Part shown: positions 37,734 through 45,947 of the stretch, piece after piece
How positions within the stretch are numbered: the stretch's first letter is position 1
How the letters are laid out: every line of letters begins with the position of its first letter
Translations under genes and position numbers: made by a program
Assembly (NCBI RefSeq): GCF_019428685.1
Contig: NZ_CP080096.1
Location: forward strand, 1,054,001 to 1,118,000
Reading direction: 5' to 3'
Source: Paraburkholderia edwinii
GTDB lineage: Bacteria > Pseudomonadota > Gammaproteobacteria > Burkholderiales > Burkholderiaceae
Length of the DNA: 64,000 nt
The notes under the pieces: generated by a model
What the model was told of the DNA's origin: nothing
What the model saw: the letters and a program-made list of their open reading frames with translations, nothing else
Database searches by the model: none

Positions 37734-38885
37734 CTAGAAGCGATGTCGCAGAATGAACTTCACTGCGATTTGGGTCGGTGTGGTCGAGGCGCCGAGTGAT
37801 CCGATTGTTGCGACGGCCGCCTTGCCGGTCGAATCGATGCCGGAAGCGTGCTGCCAGATCCCGCTAAGCTGGATATCGGTGGCCTTCGAAAGGATGTAGT
37901 CCGGACCAAAATTGACCTGGTGATAGTGTGCCGCCCTGCCGGGTGCGCGTACGGTCGTATAGTCGTAGGCTGCCGCAACCAGCAACGTCGGCACGATGCG
38001 ATAACGTACGTTGCCTTCATAGCTGTTGAACGTAGCCGAGCCGATATTAGGCGTCGTAGAGGTTCTCAGCATGTCGCTGAAGACCGTGCGCGTGTAGACA
38101 AAACTGACCTGGCCACCGGTGCCGAACCGGTAGCCAACACCTGCTGCGAAGATCGCCTGCGTGTTTGCGGACAGATAGCCGCTGAATGATGGGGATTTCC
38201 CCGGCGACTTGAAAGCCGGGTTAGTTGGTTCGACCGTACTATCGTAGACCGACACAGCAGGGTTGTTGATATTCTCGTATGCAACAGCACCGAGAACAGG
38301 ACCCGATTCATAGGTCATCGCCAGTTGATACCGGCGACTCGTACCAAAGTTGCCCGGCGTCCCGCCCGGCGCAAATTCGCCATCGAACTTGAAACCCGCG
38401 AACGTAGGCGAGATATAGCGGATCGAATCGTCGAACCGGAAATTCGCGTTCAGATTATCGAAATCGCCCTGATGGCTTCCCACCCACGCCCAGATGCCCG
38501 TTGCTGCAAGGCGCTCGCCCACATCATCATGCATCGCATCGTATTGTCGTCCCAGCGTGAGTCGGCCATAGGGCGATTGCAGACCCATCCACGCCGAGCG
38601 GCCAAAAAGGCGACCGCCCTGAGAGAGCGTGCCGGCAGAACCGTCAAAACCGTTCTCCAGGTCGAAGATTGCCTTTATGCCGCCGCCGAGATCTTCGGCG
38701 CCACGCAGACCCCAACGACTGCCGTTGGTTTGACCTTTGATCAGCCCGACAACCGATCCGCCACTCTGATTGCTGATGTAGTTAATACCCTCATTGACGA
38801 TGCCGTACAGCGTCACTGAGCTTTGAGCATGCGCGACGCTGGCGAGGGCCGGGAAAGCGATCAGCGGAAGTAATCTTATTCTCAT
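37734..38885 (-). CDS. Porin, OmpC-like
   Basis: Outer-membrane porin of 383 residues with a signal peptide ending ASVAHA, mature start QSSVTLYGIVNEGINY, the block RWGLRGAEDLGGGIKAIFDLE, the GRSAWMGLQ strand and a terminal Phe (LRHRF). A single regulon-like half box lies 45 bases upstream. It is the second porin of the island and lies downstream of the solute-binding and cupin genes. Confidence 0.93.
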   Translation of the reverse strand: MRIRLLPLIAFPALASVAHAQSSVTLYGIVNEGINYISNQSGGSVVGLIKGQTNGSRWGLRGAEDLGGGIKAIFDLENGFDGSAGTLSQGGRLFGRSAWMGLQSPYGRLTLGRQYDAMHDDVGERLAATGIWAWVGSHQGDFDNLNANFRFDDSIRYISPTFAGFKFDGEFAPGGTPGNFGTSRRYQLAMTYESGPVLGAVAYENINNPAVSVYDSTVEPTNPAFKSPGKSPSFSGYLSANTQAIFAAGVGYRFGTGGQVSFVYTRTVFSDMLRTSTTPNIGSATFNSYEGNVRYRIVPTLLVAAAYDYTTVRAPGRAAHYHQVNFGPDYILSKATDIQLSGIWQHASGIDSTGKAAVATIGSLGASTTPTQIAVKFILRHRF

Positions 38886-38930
38886 ATGTCTCCAATCATG
38901 ACTTAAACGACAACCGGTCTATATCCAGCT

Positions 38931-38947
38931 GTTCCTTTCATGCAAAC
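38931..38947. promoter_or_regulatory. Weak single regulatory box
   Basis: GTTCCTTTCATGCAAAC has the GTTCC left arm but a poor right arm, and no partner at 20 bp. It lies upstream of the porin on the minus strand. It may be a decayed member of the box family. Confidence 0.3.
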
Positions 38948-39123
38948 ATGCCGCAGCCATACGAAACAAATCGCATAACTAATTAAACGAATTTATTGTG
39001 CAGCAGCCGGTAAATAATTACGGCACTGCATTTGATATGTGAGGCGGCGCTGACTGGATGCGGGACTGAGCTTCCGTGTGGTAACGGGTCGGCTCAACAA
39101 GCTACTGCATTTTTAGGCGAAGA

Positions 39124-39148
39124 TAAAAGGCGGGCAGACTTTCCCGCC
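39124..39148 (-). terminator. Rho-independent terminator after the solute-binding gene
   Basis: On the minus strand GGCGGG pairs with CCCGCC (39129-39134 with 39143-39148), followed by TTTTAT. It lies 11 bases past the stop of the gene at 39159 and would end the long ABC-cupin operon. Confidence 0.8.
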
Positions 39149-39158
39149 CTGGAATCGA

Positions 39159-40220
39159 CTACGTGCCACTAAAAACACTATCGAACAATGCCTGGTTTTT
39201 CGCCTGATTGTCGATGATGTCCTTATTCGAAATGATTTGCATCGAGACGTCCGGGAGCTTGCGCTTCACCGTCGTGTTCGTCACCGCCATATCGTGCGCC
39301 GCGTACAGGGCCTGACCGTCGGTGAGCAGGAAGTCATAAAACAGGACCGCTGCATTCGGATGCCTGAGCATGTGCGCGACACCGACGCCGTTCGGCTGGG
39401 TGATAGCCGGCCCGATCGAAAACCAGTCGATAGGGGCGCCGGCCTCCTTCATGGACTGAACCTTGTAGTTGTAAATGCCGAAAGCCATCGGCACGTCGCC
39501 CGAGGCGACCAGGTTCGCCACGAGCGTATGGCCGCGACGCACGGACACGTGGTTTGTTGCGACGATCTGCTTGAAAAGGTCGATTCCCGATTGACCGCCG
39601 AGGTTGTGTACGGTTTCGGCGAACCACGGCAACGAATCCTGGCCTTCCACGCCAAGCTTGCCTTTCCACTTGGGATCGAGCAGGTCTTTATACGACTTTG
39701 GAAGATCAGCCTTCTTGATAAGGTTAGTGTTGTACGCGACTGTGAATACGTTCAGGCGCGTAGCCGTCCACGCGTTGTTGTCCTGAATTGCCGCGGGAAT
39801 CAGCAATTTGAGAACCGGCGAATTGATCGGTTGCAACAGTTTTTCCCGATACATCGCCTCAAGCTGCGGGCCGTTGGTTTCGTACACGTCGGCTTCATAG
39901 CGACCGGCGCGGCCTTCCGAAATGGCGCGTTGCAGAATGCCCGAAGCGCTCGAGCGCCAGACCGTAACGTGCACGCCGTACTTCTGCTCGAACGCCTTGA
40001 TGACCGGGTCGAAGTCTGCAGGCGGCAGCGACGAATACACCGTCAGCTTGCCTTCCTGCTTCGCCCCGGCGATCAGCTTTTGCGTGCGGTCCGCACCGTT
40101 ATATTGTGCGACGGACTCACTCGATTCATAACCTGCGGAGAAGGCGGGACTGGGGCCCATCAATGTCAACGCGGCACCGAGAAGCCCAGCAATTGCTGCG
40201 AGGCGGATATTCTTCTTCAT
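39159..40220 (-). CDS. ABC transporter solute-binding protein (Fe3+/AfuA-like fold), copy 2
   Basis: Periplasmic binding protein of 353 residues with a Sec signal peptide (about 1-29, ending AFSA). It shares with copy 1 the AKQEGKLTVYSS, EGRAGRYEADVYETN and DPKWKGKLGVEGQ blocks. It is the last gene of the operon permease-ATPase-cupin-cupin-cupin-binding protein, so it is the cognate binding protein. The linked cupins make an organic acid ligand more likely than iron. Confidence 0.92.
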   Translation of the reverse strand: MKKNIRLAAIAGLLGAALTLMGPSPAFSAGYESSESVAQYNGADRTQKLIAGAKQEGKLTVYSSLPPADFDPVIKAFEQKYGVHVTVWRSSASGILQRAISEGRAGRYEADVYETNGPQLEAMYREKLLQPINSPVLKLLIPAAIQDNNAWTATRLNVFTVAYNTNLIKKADLPKSYKDLLDPKWKGKLGVEGQDSLPWFAETVHNLGGQSGIDLFKQIVATNHVSVRRGHTLVANLVASGDVPMAFGIYNYKVQSMKEAGAPIDWFSIGPAITQPNGVGVAHMLRHPNAAVLFYDFLLTDGQALYAAHDMAVTNTTVKRKLPDVSMQIISNKDIIDNQAKNQALFDSVFSGT

Positions 40221-40315
40221 CAGGAGTCTCAGATAGGTTTACTTTGGCAGGGCACATCGGCCTGATGTACCCCGCACCTTCAGCTGTACCGGACTAACGG
40301 CTCACCGGCTGGGAT

Positions 40316-41434
40316 TCAGGCTGCGAGCGGAGGCAGCGTTTCCAGTTCCTTCGTATACGCGCCGTCCATCTGCATCGCCAGGCCGATCTTTTCCAGCTCC
40401 GATGAAAACGTCGAACGGATGACCGGATTTTCGTCCGCGTAGTCGATCTGGCAACCGCCGATGCGCCGTGAAATCCACGCCTTCGGCACGCCTTGCGAAT
40501 TGCGCTGAGAGACGACCTCGTGTTTGAGCGCGAGATAACGCGACGGATTCGGGTTCGTGTTGAAGTGCTGATGAAACTCGCCGTTGGCCGGCGTGATCAG
40601 CGAACCTGTCTGCCAGTCGTAACGCTTCGGCTCTTCTCCCTCACGCCACATCATTGAGTACCCTGAACCACTCATGATGATGACGTGCGCGCCGGGACCA
40701 TGGGAGTGCGCTTTTTTGTAAGTCGAGGTCGGGAATTGAGAAATGTGGCTGTTCTGCGAACCGCGCGCCATGTTGAAACGGATATGACCGCCGCCGGCGC
40801 CCCGTTCAGCGGCGCTGATCAGCGGCAGGTTCACTGCGTCAGCGACAAAATTCGTTTCCATCAGCAGGCCCTTCTGCTCACCGCCGTTCGCGAAGTAGTC
40901 GGGCTCGCCGTTAAAGCGGTTCTTGAAATCGTACGCCGTGCCGAAGATGAAATCGATGTCTTCGAGCGCGTTGATCGTGGGCGGGCCGTTCGTGACCGAG
41001 ACAAAACGCGCGGCATCTTTGCCGGACGTGTTGTAGTGCGTGTGCCAGCAGTTCAGGGGGATGGCGAAGAGGGCACCCGCCTGCCATTCGAACGTGACTT
41101 CCGCACCTGCTTCGTTGCGAACGGTAGTCGACCCGCGACCGCTCAGCACGTAGATCATTTCTTCGAACAACTGGCGCTGCGGTGCGAGCGATTTACCCGG
41201 CGGGATTTCGCAGACGTAGCAGTCGTTCGACGTGCGCGACGCTTCGTGATTGATGTACACGCCCTTGCCTCCACGACGCGCCCAATCTTTCAGATCAACC
41301 GTACGCAAGTCCTGAATATAGTGACCGTCGATGATGTCCAGGCCTTGCTGGGCAATCCAGCGCGTATACGCCGTTTCCTTCTCGGTAGCGAATTTCTTCG
41401 CCATGTCCTCGGAAACAACTGCGTTCTTGCTCAT
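40316..41434 (-). CDS. Double-cupin protein (gentisate-dioxygenase-like)
   Basis: Bicupin of 372 residues, related to ring-cleaving dioxygenases of the gentisate 1,2-dioxygenase type. In the first cupin the expected HxH is replaced (APQRQLFEE, residues 84-92), so it probably lacks metal, although H131 and H133 remain in CWHTHYN. The second has His243 and His245 (KAHSHGPGAH) and His288/His290 (EFHQHFN), giving a three-histidine site without the usual Glu. Three-His cupins bind Fe, Ni or other divalent metals. AGAAG lies before the start. It is homologous to the partial cupin at 63027, and both lie near an EutA-like gene. Confidence 0.85.
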   Translation of the reverse strand: MSKNAVVSEDMAKKFATEKETAYTRWIAQQGLDIIDGHYIQDLRTVDLKDWARRGGKGVYINHEASRTSNDCYVCEIPPGKSLAPQRQLFEEMIYVLSGRGSTTVRNEAGAEVTFEWQAGALFAIPLNCWHTHYNTSGKDAARFVSVTNGPPTINALEDIDFIFGTAYDFKNRFNGEPDYFANGGEQKGLLMETNFVADAVNLPLISAAERGAGGGHIRFNMARGSQNSHISQFPTSTYKKAHSHGPGAHVIIMSGSGYSMMWREGEEPKRYDWQTGSLITPANGEFHQHFNTNPNPSRYLALKHEVVSQRNSQGVPKAWISRRIGGCQIDYADENPVIRSTFSSELEKIGLAMQMDGAYTKELETLPPLAA

Positions 41435-41512
41435 TCACTTCTCCATTCAATGCGGGTTGCGCACACCACAAGATAGCTCGCGGAGCTGCAAGCTAACTGA
41501 TTCAGGCGTTGT

Positions 41513-42121
41513 TTAGACGGTGGCCGTGTGCTTCAGATATTCGCGAATCTTCTCGGCTGTGAGCGTGACGGCCGGATCGTATTCCGGTGCGTCTTCGAGT
41601 TGCTGCAGATCGTTGAGGCCGCTCTTCCAGAAAATGCGGTTGATCGCGGAGATCAGGCGCACGGGACGATCCGGGTCTGCGTTGAAATGCTGATGGGCGG
41701 TGCCGGGCGGAATATAGATCACGTCGCCGGCTTCCCATTCGAAGCGCTTGACGTCACCGACCGGCTTCCACGCGTACTGATCGACGATTTCGACATCGAA
41801 GTCCTGGTGCAGGTCATAGCCGCGACCTTCGAGCACGTAGAGGCATTCTTCAGCCAGGTGACGGTGCTTGCCCGACTTGCTGCCCGGCGGAATGATCTGC
41901 ATGTATGCGTCGACGGTCTCCATGCGCGTGTTCATGCCTTCGTTCAGCAGGTGCTTGAGCAGGCCTTGGCGCGACATCTCCCACGGCATGTTCTCAGGTC
42001 GCACGATCTTCGCGCGTTTGGCGTTACGCTCCGCGGCCTGTTCAGCGTTTTCCAGCAGACCCTTGTAAAGCGCACGATTTTCTTTGCCAGCCAACCAGTT
42101 TCCCGATTCGGTCCATGCCAT
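41513..42121 (-). CDS. Single-cupin protein
   Basis: Protein of 202 residues with one cupin barrel. Its metal site looks complete: His86 and His88 in GKHRHLAEE, Glu91 or Glu92, and the second motif with His143/His145 in TAHQHFNAD. The N-terminal 60 residues are helical and charged. It begins 2 bases after the stop of the cupin gene before it. It may be a dioxygenase, isomerase or a subunit paired with the neighbouring cupin. The HQHFN string is shared by all cupins of the island. Confidence 0.85.
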   Translation of the reverse strand: MAWTESGNWLAGKENRALYKGLLENAEQAAERNAKRAKIVRPENMPWEMSRQGLLKHLLNEGMNTRMETVDAYMQIIPPGSKSGKHRHLAEECLYVLEGRGYDLHQDFDVEIVDQYAWKPVGDVKRFEWEAGDVIYIPPGTAHQHFNADPDRPVRLISAINRIFWKSGLNDLQQLEDAPEYDPAVTLTAEKIREYLKHTATV

Positions 42122-42123
42122 GA

Positions 42124-42744
42124 TCAGTAGCCTCCTTCCGGATGATTGAAATCAGTCTCTTCCATGCGCGCGACGAAACCAGCACCGGTTGGCGACGGCT
42201 CATCGGGACGAGGCTCGACAGTCTTCTGGAACAGCATGTTCATGAACATGAACATCGGCTTCGTCTTGATGACGAGCGCACGCGCAGGCTTGTCGAGACT
42301 ACGGTTGAAGTGTTGGTGCACGCAGTTGTTGTGCACGATCGCGATGTCGCCTGCTTCCCAGTCGTAGCGGACGCCGTCGTGCACTTCATAGCCGATGCCG
42401 TCGAGAATGTAAAACGCTGCTTCGTTCACGTGGCCGTGCTTCTGCGAGTGACCGCCCGGCGAGTATTCTTCGAGGTGAATGTGGAACGTCTGCGTGATTC
42501 CGTTCTTCGGCTGCACATAGTGGCGGCTGAAGGTCTGCGGTCCCTTGCTGAACTTGATTTCTTTCCCTTTGCGCACGCGCGGAACGGAACGCAGGCGTTC
42601 CAGTTCTACGTTCAGGTTGTACGCGCCTTCAATGCCACGCACGAATACGCGATTTTTCACGTTGCCCGCGGGACTGTGATGCGATTCTTCAGCGCGCTGA
42701 TCCTCTTCATACATCTGGTTCGTGTCGATATTTGCTTCAGACAT
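42124..42744 (-). CDS. Single-cupin protein
   Basis: Protein of 206 residues with one cupin barrel near residues 85-175. The metal site is complete: His103, His105 and Glu108 in QKHGHVNEA, and His143/His145 in CVHQHFNRS. The first 35 residues are acidic and probably flexible. AAGGAGTC lies before the ATG. It follows the ABC ATPase gene after 26 bases, in the same operon. It is paralogous to the next cupin and could form a heteromer with it. Confidence 0.85.
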   Translation of the reverse strand: MSEANIDTNQMYEEDQRAEESHHSPAGNVKNRVFVRGIEGAYNLNVELERLRSVPRVRKGKEIKFSKGPQTFSRHYVQPKNGITQTFHIHLEEYSPGGHSQKHGHVNEAAFYILDGIGYEVHDGVRYDWEAGDIAIVHNNCVHQHFNRSLDKPARALVIKTKPMFMFMNMLFQKTVEPRPDEPSPTGAGFVARMEETDFNHPEGGY

Positions 42745-42770
42745 AGTGACTCCTTGTGGGTACAGCGAAT

Positions 42771-43871
42771 TTACTGAGGGTTCAACGCGACACAGCGGGC
42801 TGGATCAATCGTCACCCAGATTTTTGCGCCAACCGGCTCGCGATGTGACGGATGCGCGCGTGCGAGCAGAATCTGTTCACCGACCTTGATCTGCAAATCA
42901 AGCGTCTCGCCAAGGAATACTTTGGAATAGACGGTTCCTTCAAACACATTGCCGTGCCCGATCGATGGCTTACGATCGAAAATCTCCAGATTCTCGGGGC
43001 GCAACGACACGACGGCTTTTGCGCCGACGTTCATGCCGCCGCTGTGGGTCACCGTGATCGGGCCGATAGTTGAATTAATGGTGAGCTCCTCGCCGTTCGT
43101 GTCCCGGACGGTGCCATCGACAAAGCTCGTTGTGCCGATGAAATCTGCTACAAACCGATTAGCCGGCTGTTCGTAGATACTGCGAGGGCGTGCCTTCTGG
43201 ACGATGTGGCCGTCCTTCATGATCGCGATCTCGTGCGACATCGCGAGCGCTTCTTCCTGATCGTGCGTCACGTAGATCGTCGTGATGTTCAGTTCACGTT
43301 GCAAACGCTTGAGTTCGAAACGCATCTTGTCGCGCAGCTTCGCGTCGAGGTTCGACAGCGGCTCGTCCAGCAGCAGCAGTTTCGGCTCCATCACAATCGC
43401 GCGGGCGAGGGCCAAACGTTGCTGCTGCCCGCCGGACATCTTCGTTGCATCGCGATCCGCGGCATGATCGAGGCCGACTGCGGTGAGCGCACGCATGACC
43501 TTCGCGGTGATCTGCTGTTTCGTAAATTTCTTCTTGCCGACTTCAAGCGGGAAGCTGCAATTCCTGAAGACGGTCATATGCGGCCAGATGGCGTACGACT
43601 GAAACACCATGCCAAACTGGCGTTTGTTCGGCGGTACGAAAATCTTGCGATCTGCATCAAAGACGGTCACGCCGTCCGCCGTGATCTTTCCACCATCGGG
43701 CTTTTCGAGTCCTGCGATCGAGCGCAGGGTAGTGGATTTACCGCATCCGCTCGGGCCGAGAAGCGTGAACAGTTTGCCTTCGGGGACCTCGAAACTGACA
43801 TTTTCAATGCCTGCGACTTTGGCGCCGTGACTGTCGAGATACACCGTGTTCAGATTCTGAATATTCAGCAT
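42771..43871 (-). CDS. ABC transporter ATP-binding protein (PotA/FbpC-like)
   Basis: ATPase of 366 residues. Walker A is GPSGCGKST, the signature MSGGQQQRLALARA and Walker B LLLLDEPLSNLD; a C-terminal TOBE-like regulatory domain follows from about residue 285. It powers the fused permease encoded just upstream. Family members import iron, polyamines or organic acids such as 2-aminoethylphosphonate. Confidence 0.94.
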   Translation of the reverse strand: MLNIQNLNTVYLDSHGAKVAGIENVSFEVPEGKLFTLLGPSGCGKSTTLRSIAGLEKPDGGKITADGVTVFDADRKIFVPPNKRQFGMVFQSYAIWPHMTVFRNCSFPLEVGKKKFTKQQITAKVMRALTAVGLDHAADRDATKMSGGQQQRLALARAIVMEPKLLLLDEPLSNLDAKLRDKMRFELKRLQRELNITTIYVTHDQEEALAMSHEIAIMKDGHIVQKARPRSIYEQPANRFVADFIGTTSFVDGTVRDTNGEELTINSTIGPITVTHSGGMNVGAKAVVSLRPENLEIFDRKPSIGHGNVFEGTVYSKVFLGETLDLQIKVGEQILLARAHPSHREPVGAKIWVTIDPARCVALNPQ

Positions 43872-43901
43872 AGTCGTCTCAATGATTTCCGTTTCGCGAG
43901 T

Positions 43902-45638
43902 TCAGATCGATTTCACGCCGAATTTGCTGCCCACCCACTGCGCGAGCGATACGAGCGCGAGCAGGCCAATCGCGAACATCACACTCAATGCCGACAGCTC
44001 GACGTATTGACCGTTTTGCCACAGCTCCCAGACCACGACGGAAATCGTTTCGCTACCAGGGCTATACAGCAGGATCGATGCGGACAGCTCACGGATCGAC
44101 ACAATGAACACGTAAATCCAGCCGGCCATCAGACCGGGCTTGAGTAGCGGCAAGACGATACGGGAGAACGTCGTGCCCCAGCCAGAACCGCACATTTCCG
44201 CGGACTCTTCCAGCTCCTTCGACAATTGCACCATCGACGTTTGCGTATAGCGCATCCCATACGGCATGAACCGCGTGATGTATGCAATGAGGAGAATCGA
44301 CAGCGTGCCGTAAATACCGATGTTGACGTTCAGGAAGAAGACCATGAATGCCAGGCCTAACACGAGTCCCGGAAACACCATCGGAAGCGATGCGAGGTTA
44401 TCGAGCAGCCAGCGGCCGCGAATCTTCGTCTTGATCACGATCCAGCACACAATGGAGGAAAGCAGCATCACACCCGTTGCGCACGAGAAGCCGAGAATCA
44501 GGCTGTTGCCTACGGCTTCTCTAAGTTCGGGATAACTGAAGATGTAGCGATAAGAATCGAGCGTCAGATGATGCAGGGCTTCCATCGATGGCGGCGCATA
44601 AAACTTCTGGAAGGAAGACCACAGCAGCACGAGCAAAGGCAGAACCACGATGACAAGCGCGTACAGCACAAAGAGCGCGGCAGTCAGATAGCGCCATGGT
44701 CCAAGGTCGATGGCGCGTGCGCGGAATGCCTTCCCGCTGACCGTCGTGAATTTTCCGCCCTTGGCAAGCAGGCGGCTCTGAAGGAAGATGCCGGCCGAAG
44801 TGATGAGCAGCAGGATCGTTGAATAGGAGGCAGCCAGTCCGGTCGGCGTCGGATATTGCTGCAACGCCTCGTAGATCGACGACGTGAGAACCTGGATTTT
44901 TACCGGCAGGCCGATCAGCGCAGGCACTTCGAACGATTCGACGGCACGCACGAAAAGGATAAGGACCGTCGAAACGATTGCGGGCACGGCAAGTCGGAAG
45001 GTGATGCTGAATGTGGTCTTGAACAGGCCGGCGCCACTCATGATGGCGGACTCTTCCAGTGATGGGTCCATGCCACGAAATGCAGCGGACATCAGCAGGA
45101 AAGCCATGGGGGAATATTGCAAGCCGTCGATCCAGATCATCCCGCCCATGCTGTAGATGTTGAACGGCGGGTGCGAAAGATCAAACAAGTGCATCAACGC
45201 AACGTTCAACACGCCGATCTTCGGGCTGGCAAGCAGAATCCACGCAATCGTAAAGAGGATTGCCGGATTGATGAGCGGAACGACCGTGACGACCGAAAAG
45301 AAACGACGCAAAGGCGTATTGGTGCGCTCGTTTATCCAGGCAAGCGCTGAGCCGACGACGAACGAAACGAGTGCGGCGCCAATGGCGAACTCCACCGAAT
45401 TCGCGAAAGCCGACCAGGAGTCGGCGCTGCCGAACGCAATGCGGTAGTTGTCGAGCGTGAATACCGACGGCGTATCTGCACCCTGCGGCGTCATAAAGCT
45501 CTGCCACAGCAGGAAACAAAGCGGGATCAACGCCAGCACGGCGACGATAAGGATCGCGCTGCCTACCACCAGCCATTTTGAATCGAGCCGCTTCAAGAAT
45601 CGAGGCGGCGTATTGGTGACATCAAGTTGAAGCTCCAC
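43902..45638 (-). CDS. ABC transporter permease, fused two-domain (AfuB/FbpB-like)
   Basis: Inner-membrane protein of 578 residues containing two complete permease domains in one chain, about 12 hydrophobic helices. Each half has a permease EAA-like loop: one near ESAIMSGAGLFKTTF and one near ESAEMCGSGWGTTFSRI. It is the first gene of the minus-strand ABC-cupin operon, 28 bases downstream of the strongest regulon box pair. Confidence 0.93.
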   Translation of the reverse strand: MELQLDVTNTPPRFLKRLDSKWLVVGSAILIVAVLALIPLCFLLWQSFMTPQGADTPSVFTLDNYRIAFGSADSWSAFANSVEFAIGAALVSFVVGSALAWINERTNTPLRRFFSVVTVVPLINPAILFTIAWILLASPKIGVLNVALMHLFDLSHPPFNIYSMGGMIWIDGLQYSPMAFLLMSAAFRGMDPSLEESAIMSGAGLFKTTFSITFRLAVPAIVSTVLILFVRAVESFEVPALIGLPVKIQVLTSSIYEALQQYPTPTGLAASYSTILLLITSAGIFLQSRLLAKGGKFTTVSGKAFRARAIDLGPWRYLTAALFVLYALVIVVLPLLVLLWSSFQKFYAPPSMEALHHLTLDSYRYIFSYPELREAVGNSLILGFSCATGVMLLSSIVCWIVIKTKIRGRWLLDNLASLPMVFPGLVLGLAFMVFFLNVNIGIYGTLSILLIAYITRFMPYGMRYTQTSMVQLSKELEESAEMCGSGWGTTFSRIVLPLLKPGLMAGWIYVFIVSIRELSASILLYSPGSETISVVVWELWQNGQYVELSALSVMFAIGLLALVSLAQWVGSKFGVKSI

Positions 45639-45665
45639 CCACTGTCTCCTTACGTGACTTCTTTG

Positions 45666-45702
45666 GTTCCTATATATGGAACGGCGTTTCCATTTCAGGA
45701 TG
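45666..45702. promoter_or_regulatory. Tandem 20-bp-phased regulatory boxes, pair 3
   Basis: GTTCCTATATATGGAAC (45666-45682), a perfect 17-bp palindrome apart from the centre, and the weaker GTTTCCATTTCAGGATG (45686-45702), starts 20 bp apart. The pair overlaps the probable promoter or leader of the ABC permease operon (minus strand). Confidence 0.85.
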
Positions 45703-45848
45703 CGGTCCCGGTATTGAGCGCGCCCGGTAGATTTTTGTCAAGGAGCAGGAGGGGCGGGTTAGCCCTAGGGCGGACGGTTTTATTGCCTTCTGCACGGCCT
45801 TCTTTGCCGTATGACAGCGGCTGCGGTCAAATATTTCATTGAAAAACG

Positions 45849-45885
45849 ATTCTTTTATGTGGAGAGCCGTTCCATTTTAGGGATG
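45849..45885. promoter_or_regulatory. Tandem 20-bp-phased regulatory boxes, pair 4
   Basis: ATTCTTTTATGTGGAGA (45849-45865) and GTTCCATTTTAGGGATG (45869-45885), starts 20 bp apart, 63 bases before the EutA-like gene. It shares a 309-base divergent region with pair 3; nothing else is seen in this region. Confidence 0.7.
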
Positions 45886-45947
45886 CTGTGGCTGCGCAAG
45901 CTGCGGTATGATCGCGGCACATAGGCCATTCAAACCGGAGACACCCT

